From positions 1 to 34,671 of the forward strand of contig CAMOKH010000076.1 of NCBI GenBank assembly GCA_946617675.1: DNA of 34,671 bases, in the 5' to 3' direction. Below, piece by piece: positions 13,664 to 23,800 of the stretch (positions are counted from its first letter, which is position 1; every line of letters begins with the position of its first letter). The notes beneath the pieces were generated by a model that saw only the letters and a list, made by a program, of their open reading frames with translations, was not told the DNA's origin and ran no database searches. The translations under genes were made by a program, and so were the position numbers. This DNA comes from an uncultured Prevotellaceae bacterium. Its GTDB lineage: Bacteria; Bacteroidota; Bacteroidia; Bacteroidales; Bacteroidaceae.

Positions 13664-14626
13664 TTACTTTGGTCGGCCGGAGAGGTAGGCCGCAGTCCTG
13701 AGGGCGATGTTGGCGCGTAGCTGCTCGCGGTAGAGCCAGATTTCGCGCGAGTGGTAGCAGCCCTCAACGCCTATCAGCGGCAGGATGTAGTCAGGGTCGC
13801 TGAAGCCCTCGACGATGAGCAGTCCCGACGTCGTGTCGACGTGGACGGTCATGGTGTCTTTCTTCTGCGCGCTGACGGGCAGCAGCGGCGAGGGCTCGGT
13901 GATGAGCGTGGCTCGGGTGCTGTCGGTGCGCCAGTTCACGGGATTGATTGCCATGCAGCTGTTCGTCCAGCCCGGCATGGTGCTGTTCCTGTCGCGCACG
14001 GAGTTGTAGCTGATGGTGACGCCCGTGTCGTCGGCACCGCGTGCAGCGACGATGTGGCGCTCCGGCTGTGCTATGGTGATGCCGATGGCGTAGGCCGCTA
14101 TCATCCGCTCGTAGGTGCTGTCGTCCATCTCCTTCAGCAGTTCCAGCATGAGCATTGCGCCCTGACTGTAGCCGGCCAGGATGAAGGGTCGTCCGCCGTT
14201 CAGGTGGTTCAGGTAGTGGCTGAAGGCGCTGCGCACGTCGCCCAGCGGCGTGGCTATGCGGGCGTTCTTCAGGTTGTCGGTCACGAAGCTCTGCAGCGAG
14301 CACTGCCGGTAGTAGGGCGAGTAGAAGTTCAGCCGTCCGCTGATCAGCGTGTCGACGCCCAGCATCTCGCCGTAGAGGGGTGCCCTGAGGCTGTCGGCGT
14401 AGGTGTCGGCATAGTGGCACGTCAGTCCGTCGGCCGCCGTGTAGTCTCCCGTCTCGGTAGAGATGATGTAGAAGATGTCGGCCTCGGCCCCTCGCTGGCT
14501 GACGTACCATTGCGTCGAGTCCCGGTAGTCGGGCTCGGCCGGCATGGTCTCCGTCAGTGCGCTCCTCGTCTGGCACGACAGCAGCAGGGCGATGCACGCC
14601 GTCAGTCCGATAGCCGTCTTTCTCAT
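13664..14626 (-). CDS. DUF3089-family alpha/beta-hydrolase lipoprotein
   Basis: The 320-residue protein begins with a lipoprotein signal peptide (MRKTAIGLTACIALLLSC, Cys18). The body fits the DUF3089 family: DIFYIISTETGDY near residue 50, NFYSPYYRQCSLQSF, then a nucleophile elbow GYSQGA near residue 150 where Ser would be the catalytic nucleophile. His and Asp candidates occur in the C-terminal half (for example EGFSDPDYILPL). The natural substrate is unknown. It lies 49 bp downstream of the pectate lyase on the same strand and could be an accessory esterase for pectin or another polysaccharide; this is inference from position only. Confidence 0.8.
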   Translation of the reverse strand: MRKTAIGLTACIALLLSCQTRSALTETMPAEPDYRDSTQWYVSQRGAEADIFYIISTETGDYTAADGLTCHYADTYADSLRAPLYGEMLGVDTLISGRLNFYSPYYRQCSLQSFVTDNLKNARIATPLGDVRSAFSHYLNHLNGGRPFILAGYSQGAMLMLELLKEMDDSTYERMIAAYAIGITIAQPERHIVAARGADDTGVTISYNSVRDRNSTMPGWTNSCMAINPVNWRTDSTRATLITEPSPLLPVSAQKKDTMTVHVDTTSGLLIVEGFSDPDYILPLIGVEGCYHSREIWLYREQLRANIALRTAAYLSGRPK

Positions 14627-14675
14627 CTCATCTGTGTGTGTTGTTGTCGTTTCCTCAGTTCCAGTGGCCCCTCGG

Positions 14676-17600
14676 TTATTTGCCGGTCAGCAGCTTGATG
14701 AGGGCGGCGATGTCGGCAATGTCAACCTTGCCGTTGCCGTCAATGTCGGCGTTGCCGCTGACAAAGGTAGCCGGCTTCTTGCCCACGAGGTGGTCGCTCA
14801 TGGCTGCCAGGTCGGCCAGCTCCACCGTGCCGTTACCGTCGGCGTCGCCACGTAGCACGTAGTCGAGGTCGATGTAGAAGAGGCCCGATGTCCCGGCTTT
14901 GCTGATGGTGTACTTGGTGCCACCCTTCACGGCGGCCGTAACGACGTTGTTGGCGTTGGGCGTCAGTGTCGTGCCGTTCAGCTTCAGGTCTTTCTGCTTG
15001 TAGGTCGTGGCCATGCCAATCTGCAGGATACCGTCTTTGGCCGGGGTAAAGGTGATGGTGGTCTCCGACTCTAACTTCAGCGAGTAGGTACACTGCATGG
15101 TCTCGCCGTTGTGGACGTAGGTTGTCGAGCCGTACGTCTTAGGGTCGCCCACCTTGCCGCTGATGGTGTAGAAACTGTTGGTGCCGGCAGCATCCTTTTC
15201 GGGGAAGTAGGTGAACTCGCCGTCAGTGACGGGCATCGTGGCTGGGTCGACGCCTTTGACGATGTTAATGGTGTAGGTGCGCGTGTTGGCCTTGTTCTCG
15301 GCCAGCATGCGGAAGGTGGCCGTCTGCGTCTGTCCGGCGGCGGGGGCAGCTATCGTGTAGAGCCCCTCCTGGAGTGAAGTAGCGCCGGTGACGGCAGCCA
15401 CGGTGGCTCCCTCGGCGGGCGTTATGCTGACGGTGTAGCCCTTGGCGTCGTCGGCGTCGTAGGCCACGTTGAGCGTGTAGGCATTGCCCGACATGGCGAT
15501 GTCGTCGCCGTTGAGCAGGAAGTCGGCCGTGGCGTCGCTGCTCAGCGTCGGCTCGTCGTCGGCGGGGTCGACGTCGGGGTCGGTGCCCTCGCCGGGCTTG
15601 GCCACCTTGATGCCCTGCACGTCGCGGGTGCCAGAGGCGTTGTTGGTGATGCGGGCATACTTTGTGGCCTCAGTACCGCTGACGGCACAGGCGGGATGGC
15701 CGCCGGTACTGCCTGTGACGGTGCCACAGTCTTTCCAGTTGGTGCCGTCTTCCGACGTTTCCAGTTTCCAGTTCTGCGAGCCGTTCGATGAAACGTAGAA
15801 ATTGACAAAGCTGATACCGTCGGCACAATGGACTGTGAATGACTGGCTCGGGCTCAGGAGGACAGAGCCGATGTAGTCAGAGCAAGAGCCTATTTTGGTG
15901 TTGGTGACTTCACGGTCCTTGTTGAAAGTGCCGGTAGTCGCAAACGTCCCGTTGGCGACGTAGGCGTTATAGGCCGCCTGGTTGGCCTCGTTCAGCCAGA
16001 AGTACTCGTTCGACGACCCGATGATGTAGTCGCCCGATCCGGTATTGCCGCCTGACGTGCCGCCGCTGCCCCACGAGGGGTCGGCGTTCTCATTGTCCTC
16101 GTCGCTGATACCCTGTCCGTCGCCGCCCTCTACCGTACTGTTGTTGCCACCGTTACTGACGGTGGCACCTCCGAAAAAACCGATGAGCGTCGATTTATAG
16201 TTCACGATGGCCGACTTCAGCTCCTCGATGACGCCGTAGTTGGCGTCCTGCACGGCGTTGTTGAACGTCCACTGGATGTCGCCGTGCTGCATGCGGCCGG
16301 CGCCGAAGTCGCCCTTTACGATGGCGCGCACGTTGGCGGGGTCGTCTATGCGTTTCTCGATGTAGGTGGTGCGGGCGGCCTGGTCGGCCGCGCTGTTATA
16401 GGGCGTGGCGCCCGTCAGGGCCTTGGCGCTGACGGCCTCGTCGCGGCTGTTGACGAGCACGGCGTCCCACTGTCCCGAGGCGTCGACGCTGCTGCTCCAG
16501 TACTGCAGCTTGCGTGCGCCCTCAATCTTGTTGTTGTAGGCCTTGATGACGCCGCCTGCCTCGCCCGAGAAGGTGCCTGCACCCTCAGCGTCGGTGCCCT
16601 GCTTCGAGATGAGCATGGGGTACTTGGTGTTGCGGAAGTCGTTGGCCTCGACGAAGGCCGAGCCGCCCATCGTCACGCCGACGCCGTACTTCGACACGCC
16701 GTCGAAGTAGTTGTTGTAGACGTGGTAGAAGGCGGTACGTATGCGCGGGTGGCGCGAGTCGCTGTGGTCGAACCAGTTGTGGTGGTACGACATCCAGCAG
16801 TCTGTCGTCTCGGACTTCATGCCGCCGAGGCTGCACTTGCCGCTGTCGTAGAAGTGGTTGTACGACACGGTGATGTTCTTCGACTTGCCTTTCACGTCGA
16901 CGGTGCCGTCGCCCTTGGCCTGGTCGGCGTCACTGCCGGGCTGGCCGTAGAAGAGGTCCATGTTGTGAATCCAGCAGTTGGAGTTGTCGGTATCAATCGA
17001 GAGCGCATCGTCCATGCAGTACATGATGGCGAAGTTGCGGAACTCCGTGCCCTTGCAGTTGCGGCAGAGTATGCCGAAGCCCCAGATGGCGGCATCATTG
17101 CCCACGCCCTCAAATGTGATGGGCATCTCGCTGTAGGCCCCATTCCCCTTCACCTGCAGGCCCTCGGCCGAGGAATCGAAGCGGTCCATGTCGCCGGCCT
17201 TGATGGTGCCGATGATGCGTATGGCCAGCGGCGTGGTGTCGTAGCCCTTCTGGTAGAGGTAGACGATGTCCTGCAAGCCCTTGCCGGTGGTCTTGGTGCC
17301 CTTGCTGCTGGTGACGACGTCGTGGGTGACGGTCTTGGCATTGTCGGCCCAGACGTAGATTACTTTGGCGCCCGCCTTCAGCGTGCCGTCGTTCTTGTAG
17401 GCACCGATGCCGTCCGGCATGCCCACGTGGGCGAAGCCCGAGCGGTCGTGGGCGCGCACCTCTATGGCCGGTGTCGTGGCGGCGTCGGCGGTCACCTCGC
17501 TGCCGTTGTTCACGGGCACCACGCGCAGCTGGTAGCTGCCGGCCTTCAGTCCCAGGGCGTCGGCGCGGCCGTAGTCGGGATATTCGCGCACGAGCTCGTC

Positions 17601-17792
17601 GTCGAGCTTCGTCCACTGGTTGGCCGAGGCGGGGCTGACGTAGACGTTATACTGCAGTCCGTCGGTCTTCTGCCACGTCACGTAGGCACTCTCAAACCAG
17701 CCCTGCTGGCCGGTGATGTTGACGGAAACTGCTCTGGCGGTGAGGGCGCAGAACAGTATGAATACGCATGAGGATAGAAACTTCTTAGTCAT
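14676..17792 (-). CDS. Secreted PL1-family pectate lyase with C-terminal dockerin-like repeats
   Basis: Cleaves alpha-1,4-galacturonan by beta-elimination (family knowledge). I use the ATG at 17792: it gives the signal peptide MTKKFLSSCVFILFCALTARA and lies 30 bp after a promoter. In the 1038-residue product an N-terminal beta-sandwich (~25-130) is followed by the PL1 parallel beta-helix (~135-480). That helix carries DGTVDVKGKSKNITVSYNHF near residue 295 and RHPRIRTAFYHVYNNYFDG near 345, with the catalytic-type Arg and Ca-binding Asp region. A discoidin-like module with WKLETSEDGTNWKDCG lies at ~600-735, then two beta modules, and two dockerin-type loops at the end (DADGNGTVELAD and DIDGNGKVDIAD). 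Confidence 0.88.
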   Translation of the reverse strand: MTKKFLSSCVFILFCALTARAVSVNITGQQGWFESAYVTWQKTDGLQYNVYVSPASANQWTKLDDELVREYPDYGRADALGLKAGSYQLRVVPVNNGSEVTADAATTPAIEVRAHDRSGFAHVGMPDGIGAYKNDGTLKAGAKVIYVWADNAKTVTHDVVTSSKGTKTTGKGLQDIVYLYQKGYDTTPLAIRIIGTIKAGDMDRFDSSAEGLQVKGNGAYSEMPITFEGVGNDAAIWGFGILCRNCKGTEFRNFAIMYCMDDALSIDTDNSNCWIHNMDLFYGQPGSDADQAKGDGTVDVKGKSKNITVSYNHFYDSGKCSLGGMKSETTDCWMSYHHNWFDHSDSRHPRIRTAFYHVYNNYFDGVSKYGVGVTMGGSAFVEANDFRNTKYPMLISKQGTDAEGAGTFSGEAGGVIKAYNNKIEGARKLQYWSSSVDASGQWDAVLVNSRDEAVSAKALTGATPYNSAADQAARTTYIEKRIDDPANVRAIVKGDFGAGRMQHGDIQWTFNNAVQDANYGVIEELKSAIVNYKSTLIGFFGGATVSNGGNNSTVEGGDGQGISDEDNENADPSWGSGGTSGGNTGSGDYIIGSSNEYFWLNEANQAAYNAYVANGTFATTGTFNKDREVTNTKIGSCSDYIGSVLLSPSQSFTVHCADGISFVNFYVSSNGSQNWKLETSEDGTNWKDCGTVTGSTGGHPACAVSGTEATKYARITNNASGTRDVQGIKVAKPGEGTDPDVDPADDEPTLSSDATADFLLNGDDIAMSGNAYTLNVAYDADDAKGYTVSITPAEGATVAAVTGATSLQEGLYTIAAPAAGQTQTATFRMLAENKANTRTYTINIVKGVDPATMPVTDGEFTYFPEKDAAGTNSFYTISGKVGDPKTYGSTTYVHNGETMQCTYSLKLESETTITFTPAKDGILQIGMATTYKQKDLKLNGTTLTPNANNVVTAAVKGGTKYTISKAGTSGLFYIDLDYVLRGDADGNGTVELADLAAMSDHLVGKKPATFVSGNADIDGNGKVDIADIAALIKLLTGK

Positions 17793-17821
17793 AGTAGCAT
17801 TGTTTGTTTTGTTATTTGGTG

Positions 17822-17829
17822 CAAAAGTA
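17822..17829 (-). promoter_or_regulatory. -7 box of the pectate lyase gene
   Basis: Minus-strand TACTTTTG, 29 bp before the ATG. No well-spaced TTTG at -33. Confidence 0.55.
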
Positions 17830-17936
17830 CGTAAAAAAACAAACAGCAGCAACGGCTACGGCTTTTTTTCCATCGTAAACGTTTCCGCTTGGGGTCAGTA
17901 GCTTTCCCCCAAAAAAGTTCATTCTTTGAGAGTGTT

Positions 17937-18749
17937 TTATTTCAGAAGATTCCTTTTGTTATTCCCCTCTAAGACCTGCATCTGCTGAATTGCTATTTGA
18001 TTAAGCTTTATAAGTCTTTCTCCTTGTGGCATTCCGTCGTTAATAAGAACAGCATTGATATTCTCCATATTCGACAGGCATATCAATTCATTGATAGTGG
18101 CATAGTCACGGATATTACCTTTCAAATCGGGATTGGCCTCTCGCCATTGTTTGGCTGTCATTCCGAACATAGCCACATTCAGCACGTCTGCTTCCTCGGC
18201 GTAGATGATACTTGCTTGGGTTGGAGTGACTTCTTCGGGTATCAGATGGCTTTTGATGGCATCTGTATGGATGCGGTAGTTAATCTTAGAGAGTTCCCTT
18301 TTGGCAGTCCACCCTAATTGTTTCTGTTCCTCCTCTTTCAGTCTTTGGAACTCTTCAATCAAATAGAGTTTGAAAGTAACACTAATGGCGGTTCCAAACT
18401 CGAAAGCAATATCTTTAAATGCGTAGGTGCCACCATATCGTCCCTTTTTGACAATGATTCCAATGGCATTGGTTTTCTCAACCCATTCACTCACGCTCAT
18501 GACGAAACTTGGCAAACCTGCCTGCATTCTAAAGTGGTCAAATTCGACCACTTTAAAATCGGGATTATGAATCATTTCCCAAGTTCCAAGAAACTCGATA
18601 GTATAACGAGTGCGAATCCAGTTCTTGATGATGTCGGCAGCACGGCTTTCGCTTTGTTTGCCATTAGCCATATCTGTAAGTGATATATAATCCTTGTCGT
18701 TATAAGACAAGACCGTTATTTCCGTGTTCTGAACAGTTATCTTTGCCAT
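17937..18749 (-). CDS. KilA-N domain protein
   Basis: The 270-residue protein opens with ITVQNTEITVLSYNDKDY and SLTDMANGKQSESRAADII, then NWIRTRYTIEFLGTWEMI, the layout of a KilA-N DNA-binding domain (~1-130, ending KGRYGGTYAFKDIAFEFG). The C-terminal half (QLGWTAKRELSKINYRIHTDAIK, here KRELSKINYRIHTDAIK) is that of the KilA-N/ORF11-type proteins often found alone in gut Bacteroidota genomes. Such domains come from phages and large DNA viruses; the cellular role is unknown. The gene is clearly AT-richer than the pectate lyase and CotH genes on either side, suggesting horizontal acquisition. A -7 box (TACCTTTG, 18786-18779, minus) lies 30 bp upstream, so it is its own unit. Confidence 0.88.
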   Translation of the reverse strand: MAKITVQNTEITVLSYNDKDYISLTDMANGKQSESRAADIIKNWIRTRYTIEFLGTWEMIHNPDFKVVEFDHFRMQAGLPSFVMSVSEWVEKTNAIGIIVKKGRYGGTYAFKDIAFEFGTAISVTFKLYLIEEFQRLKEEEQKQLGWTAKRELSKINYRIHTDAIKSHLIPEEVTPTQASIIYAEEADVLNVAMFGMTAKQWREANPDLKGNIRDYATINELICLSNMENINAVLINDGMPQGERLIKLNQIAIQQMQVLEGNNKRNLLK

Positions 18750-18778
18750 AGGGTAGTGCTATTTATAGTTTATGTGTG

Positions 18779-18786
18779 CAAAGGTA
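18779..18786 (-). promoter_or_regulatory. -7 box of the KilA-N gene
   Basis: Minus-strand TACCTTTG, 29 bp upstream of the ATG at 18749. Confidence 0.55.
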
Positions 18787-18865
18787 GCACAAAAACATGA
18801 GACGAAAGAAGAAAGAGTGAAAAAATCCCTCAAAAGTTTTTTTTATAATGAATCCGTCACATCCG

Positions 18866-20854
18866 TCACCGCACCACGAGCTTCGCCGAGCGACGCTTGC
18901 CGCCGACGGTCCAGCTGACGACGTAGACGCCAGACGGAGCGGAAGGGAGCGTACAGCCGTCGGCGGCCGTGAACGTGGCCACGGCGGCCCCGCTGAGCGT
19001 GGCTACGCTGACGGTGAACGTCAGCGCCTCGGGCGTGGACGATCCGAAGTGGAGGCGGCGCGTCGAGGCGTCGTAGGCCAGGGCGTACGCCTCAGGCTCG
19101 GGGGCGCTGACCGCCGTCAGTTCGGCGGGCAGGGCGTCGCCCTCGACGATGCGCCACAACCGGTTCTGGCTTACGCTGTTGCGGCTGTCGTTGGTGTAGC
19201 TCATGACGGGCGTGCCGTCAGCCTGAGCGCCACCTTGCAGGTTGGCAACGTGCTGCGAGTAGACGTTGACGAGGTTGAACAGGTTCTGCGGCTGCGCGAC
19301 GATCATCCACTGCTGCCGGCGGCTGTTGGCATTGGGGGCCACGGTGTTCAGCGTCGTGCCGACGTTGACGGTGGGCCCCACGACGCCGCTGGTGGGGTCG
19401 TTCAGCGCCAGACCCGTCGAGCGGTTGATGATCTGGTAGTATTCGCCCAGGTTGACGAGCTGCCAGTCCAGGCTCTCGCGGCCGGCGGTGGCGGTGTGCT
19501 GCGTGGCGTTGCTGTCAATGGCCTTGCCCGTGCGGGCGTTCACGATGCGGTAGTAGAAGTTGCCGGCCACGAAGGGCTCGGGCGGCCGGCGGTCGGCGAA
19601 CGCCTGGCGCAGGTAGTCGCAGTGGCTGACGATGAAGTCCTTCAGGTCGGCGACGTACTGGTCGTACGACGAGTAGAGCACCATTTCGTGGTACACCCTG
19701 GTGTTGATGCCCCAGCGGTTGTAGTTCAGCCGCTGCGACTCGCCGAGCAGCGCGTGCAGGCTGTCGATGTGCTGGTGCAGGTGGTCTACGAGACCGCGGT
19801 CCATCAGCTCGTCAAAGCGTCGGCTGACGGTCTGCTGGAACCAGGGGTCTTCCCACATGCGCATGACCCATGCCTTCGAGCCGTTGTAGCCGATGTCGGC
19901 CATCATGGCCTCGGCGGTGGTGCTGAGTCCCTGCTCAGACCTGACGCGGTAGTCGTTGTTGTAGGCGATGTCGTAGTCCCAGAGCGGTCCCCAGTACAGC
20001 TTGGGGTCCTGCTTGTCCTTATAGAAATAGGTGGAGAAGAAGCCGTCGATGTTGGCGCTGACCTCGGTGCAGATGTACCAGTCGATGAGCGAGGCCGTGT
20101 CGACCACGGCGCGGTAGCCCTTCTCGGGGTCGGCGAAGTCGATGGCCGTCAGTCGGTTCTCGAAGTTGTTCAGGTAGTTGCGTATGTAGTTGGTCTGGCG
20201 GGCCACGATCTCGTCCTCGTCGGGGTAGTGTATGCGCACGGGGGCCTGGTAGTGCGAGGTGGTGACGACGTTGCCGTCGCGGAATCCGTCGACCTCAAGC
20301 AGGTAGCCGCCCGTTATGTCGTCCTCAGAGGCTAAGGGGTAGGGCTGTTCGGCGATGTCGACGCGGTGGGGCCGCACGTCGATCTGGTCGCTGATCTGGT
20401 AGGTGCCCTGATAGGCGTTGTTGAGCACCAGGTCGACAAACTTGGCGGCGGGGTTGAACTTCAGCGAGGTGAAGGCGCCCATGGCCGAGGTGACGGCGTT
20501 GCGCATCATCGTCTTGTCGCCGGCGTTGGCCAGCAGCGTCCACTTCTTGGCCTTGGCGTAGCCCTTGCCGAGCAGCTTCTCCTTGTTGTTGAACTTCAGC
20601 TTGTAGGGCTTCTTTGCCAGGTTCCACGTCGAGTTGCCGCGGCCGCGTATGGACACCGAGTCGTAGGCGGTCAGCTGGTCGTTCTCGTCGACGTAGTAGA
20701 GGCGGCAGTACTTGTAGAAGTCCTTGCTGGTGACGGGCGCCCGGTCGAACGTCTCGATGTAGACGGCGGGCAGGTTGGTCTTGCGCGCGTACTGCGCCCT
20801 GGTGCCGAGGGCCATCGTCAGCAGGGTGGCCGTGAGTAGCAGTGTTCTCCGCAT
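18866..20854 (-). CDS. Secreted CotH-kinase-like protein with ricin-type module and type IX-like C-terminal domain
   Basis: The 662-residue protein has a signal peptide (MRRTLLLTATLLTMALGTRA). The CotH domain (~25-390) carries SIRGRGNSTWNLAKKPYKLKF near residue 70 (here RGRGNSTWNLAKKPYKLKF) and NIDGFFSTYFYKDKQ and YWGPLWDYDIAYNN near residues 270-300. CotH proteins phosphorylate spore-coat proteins in Bacillus; in Bacteroidota the substrate is unknown. A beta-trefoil (ricin-type, QQW/RLW repeats) lies at ~425-570. The last ~80 residues end PSGVYVVSWTVGGKRRSAKLVVR, matching a type IX type-A sorting domain. The gene begins 6 bp after the stop of the 1339-residue protein, so the two are co-transcribed. 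Confidence 0.85.
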   Translation of the reverse strand: MRRTLLLTATLLTMALGTRAQYARKTNLPAVYIETFDRAPVTSKDFYKYCRLYYVDENDQLTAYDSVSIRGRGNSTWNLAKKPYKLKFNNKEKLLGKGYAKAKKWTLLANAGDKTMMRNAVTSAMGAFTSLKFNPAAKFVDLVLNNAYQGTYQISDQIDVRPHRVDIAEQPYPLASEDDITGGYLLEVDGFRDGNVVTTSHYQAPVRIHYPDEDEIVARQTNYIRNYLNNFENRLTAIDFADPEKGYRAVVDTASLIDWYICTEVSANIDGFFSTYFYKDKQDPKLYWGPLWDYDIAYNNDYRVRSEQGLSTTAEAMMADIGYNGSKAWVMRMWEDPWFQQTVSRRFDELMDRGLVDHLHQHIDSLHALLGESQRLNYNRWGINTRVYHEMVLYSSYDQYVADLKDFIVSHCDYLRQAFADRRPPEPFVAGNFYYRIVNARTGKAIDSNATQHTATAGRESLDWQLVNLGEYYQIINRSTGLALNDPTSGVVGPTVNVGTTLNTVAPNANSRRQQWMIVAQPQNLFNLVNVYSQHVANLQGGAQADGTPVMSYTNDSRNSVSQNRLWRIVEGDALPAELTAVSAPEPEAYALAYDASTRRLHFGSSTPEALTFTVSVATLSGAAVATFTAADGCTLPSAPSGVYVVSWTVGGKRRSAKLVVR

Positions 20855-20860
20855 AGGCGA

Positions 20861-23800
20861 TTACTGGGCTGAGTGTAGGGTTCTGATGAGGGCGGCAATG
20901 TCGGCAATGTCTATCTGTCCGTCGCCGTTGAGGTCGGCCGCTTCGGGGTTGGGCGCTGTCGCGCTGCCGGTAATGTGGCTGGCTATGGTGCTGACGTCGG
21001 CGCTGCCTACCAGTCCGTCGCCGTCGGCGTCGCCGTTGAGCACGTAGAGTCGCACGTTGTCGATGTAGAGCAGCGTGTTGTTGGCGGCACCCTGGCTGGC
21101 CGAGGTGCTGAAGCCCAGCGAGACGGTCACCGTCTCCTTGGCGCCCAGGTCGATGTCGTAGCCTATCTGCTGCCACGTGTCAGGCGCCGTGGGGTAGCGG
21201 AAGTCGTTGCCGGCCTTGGTCTTGACGCCCGTCAGCGAGGTGTTCACGTTGCCGCCGCTGGTGGCGACGGTCCGTCCGTCGTTCGACGTCTGGTTCAGGC
21301 ACTCGTAGCGCATGTCGATGAGCAGGCGGTAGCGTCCGGGGTAGAGGGCTACGGCCTGGGTGACGGCGTTGCTGCCGACGTCCCACGAGTTGAGCACGGT
21401 GAGCACGCGGTCGCCGCAGTCGGCGTCGGCGATGGGCCGCGAGCAGCGGGCGGCGTAGTTGCCCACGCTTGAGGGGCTGACGCAGTACTGGCTCTGGCTG
21501 TAGGGCATGGAGTACATGCGGCAGTACTTTGAGCCGGCGCTCAGCGTGTTGGCCGCCGTCCAGCCCTTGACGGGCAGCACGTTGGGCCACTTGGCGTCGG
21601 CGGCGCTGACGGTGTTGATGTAGCAGGGGTTGTAGCTGACGCCGTTCACCGTCAGGCTGCCGCCCTGCTTGCCGTAGGTGTCGTCCTGCTCGAACGAGGC
21701 GTTCGTCAGGTGTGCCGGCGTAACGTTGCGGTAGCCCGCCGTCTGGGCTTCTTCGCCTGAGACGGGAAACCCACTGGCTTCCTCGACCAGAAGCCCGCCT
21801 CCCACGATTGAGACCTTCAGCACCTTGGTGCTCAGTGTCACGTCCTTTGATATCACGCTCCCGCCGTCGACGGCATTGACGGTCAGCTTGTTACTGCCTT
21901 TGATGAGGTTCAGCAGGTAGACGGCCGACGGGTCGTCGGCAGCCTGCACGGCCTGCATGTTGCTGCCCTTGATGAAGATGCGCAGCGTGTTGGCCAACGA
22001 GTGGTTCTCCTCGACCGTGAACAGGGCCGACGAACCCTCGGCGCCGACGGTCGTGGCCACGCTGAAGACGGGATGGCCCAGGGGCGTGGTGACGCCCTCG
22101 AGCTGGCACCGCTGGTCGCTGGCAAAGTTGGCCAGCAGCAGGTAGGCCGTCTGGTCGGGGTCGGTGGCTACGACGCCGTTCCAGCCGTCGGTGGTCTTCA
22201 GCTGCTGGCAGGCGTCGGCCAGGGTGGCCGTCGTCTCGGCGTCGACGTTCGAGTAGTAGACGATGGCGCGGCGGTCAACGACGTCGCCGGCCCCAGCCGT
22301 GCGGCTCTTGGGGCTGTACGACGTGTAGAGCTTCGAGGTCATGACGGAGTTGTTGTTGGCGCGCTCGCCGAAGGCTATCTGCTTGGTGGGGTCGAGGTTG
22401 ACGATGCCCAGTGCGTTGTCGATGTTCACCCAGGGACCGCTGAGCGTGGTGAGCGTCGAGCCGTCGAGCTGCTTCCAGCCGCCGGCGGTGTAGAGTGTGC
22501 GCTTGGTCTTGGTCAGCTCGTCGGTGCTGATGGCCATCAGTCCGCCCTTCTCGGCGCTGATGGTGGCGGCCTGGTTCGCGCGTACATAATCAATATATAC
22601 GACGGCGTTGCCCGGCGTGGAGTAGATGGCGAAGCGGTTGTTCAGCGTGGCGTCGTTGGTCTGCAGCTCGCCGTTCATGGCGTAGGCGTTGCCCTGCAGC
22701 TGGTAGATGCCGCTGACGACGGGCGTGGCGTTGGCCTGCTTGCCGCTGACGTCGTACCAGCCCAGGAAGTTGCCGGTGTTGTTGGCGCGGAAGGGCACGA
22801 TGATCTTGTTCTTGTCCACCGAGTTGGCGGCGATGTAGCCGGTGTAGCTCTTCAGGCCCGTGCTCCACGAGAAGCAGGTGAAGCGGCTGTCGGTGGCGGC
22901 GCGGACGATGTTCTGCGAAGGCAGAACCTTCGCAGCGCTGTACGTGCGGTTGAAGTCGTCCCAGGTGGTGGGGGTGAGGTCGGCGGTGGAGAGCACCTCG
23001 TGCATGAGCCACGTCATCATGACGCGGTGGGCCTCGACGCCCATGCGGCGGGCGCCCACGTCGGGGCGCAGCAGCCATGAGCCGTCGGTGGTGGTCGTCT
23101 GGCGGGCCTTGATCATCTTGTAGGCCAGGTTCTCGAGCATCAGGGCGTGTGGGTCGCGCAGGAAGCAGGCGTTGGTCGAGTAGGAGGTGATCTGGTCGTA
23201 GAGGAAGAGGCTCCAGTCGTTGCCGTTGGGCATGGCCAGCTCGCCGTCGGCCAGTGCCAGCCAGTAGAGCACCTCGCTCATCACCTTGTCGTTGTTGTGC
23301 ATCAGGGCGTTGGTCTTCCAGCGTTCGGTGCCGTGCAGCCCCTGCTGGAACAGCTTCAGGGCCAGGGCGGCCTCGCCGAGCTCCTGGATGACCACGTTCT
23401 GGTAGGAGGTGTGGAAGTAGTTATGGTTCTGCAGCGTGTAGTCGTCGTAGAGGTTCTGGCCGCGGTAGAGGTTGGCGACGGTCTGCTGGTCGTAGTCGGG
23501 GTCGATGACGGTGTTGTCCGTAGCGTCATCCTTCTGCGAATAGCTGTTGATGGCAAACTCGCGCAGGCGCTGGAACCACTGCGGTGCCAGCGGGTCGTTG
23601 GGGAAGAGTCCGAGCGTGACGGCCAGCACGTCGGCCTCCCAGCCGTTCTCCTCGGCCTTGGTGTCGCCGCTGTAGGCGGTGGGGATGGTGCGCTGCAGCT
23701 CGTAGTTACACTCGGCCTTGAGCAGCTGGTAGATGTAGTTCTTCTGGGCGTCGCTGAGCTGGTCCCACTGGAAGAAGGCCGAGTAAGCCACGGACATGGC

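Noticed and set aside
20884..20937. DNA similarity between the ends of the pectate lyase and the 1339-residue gene
   Set aside because: It follows from both encoding dockerin loops; not evidence of recent recombination.
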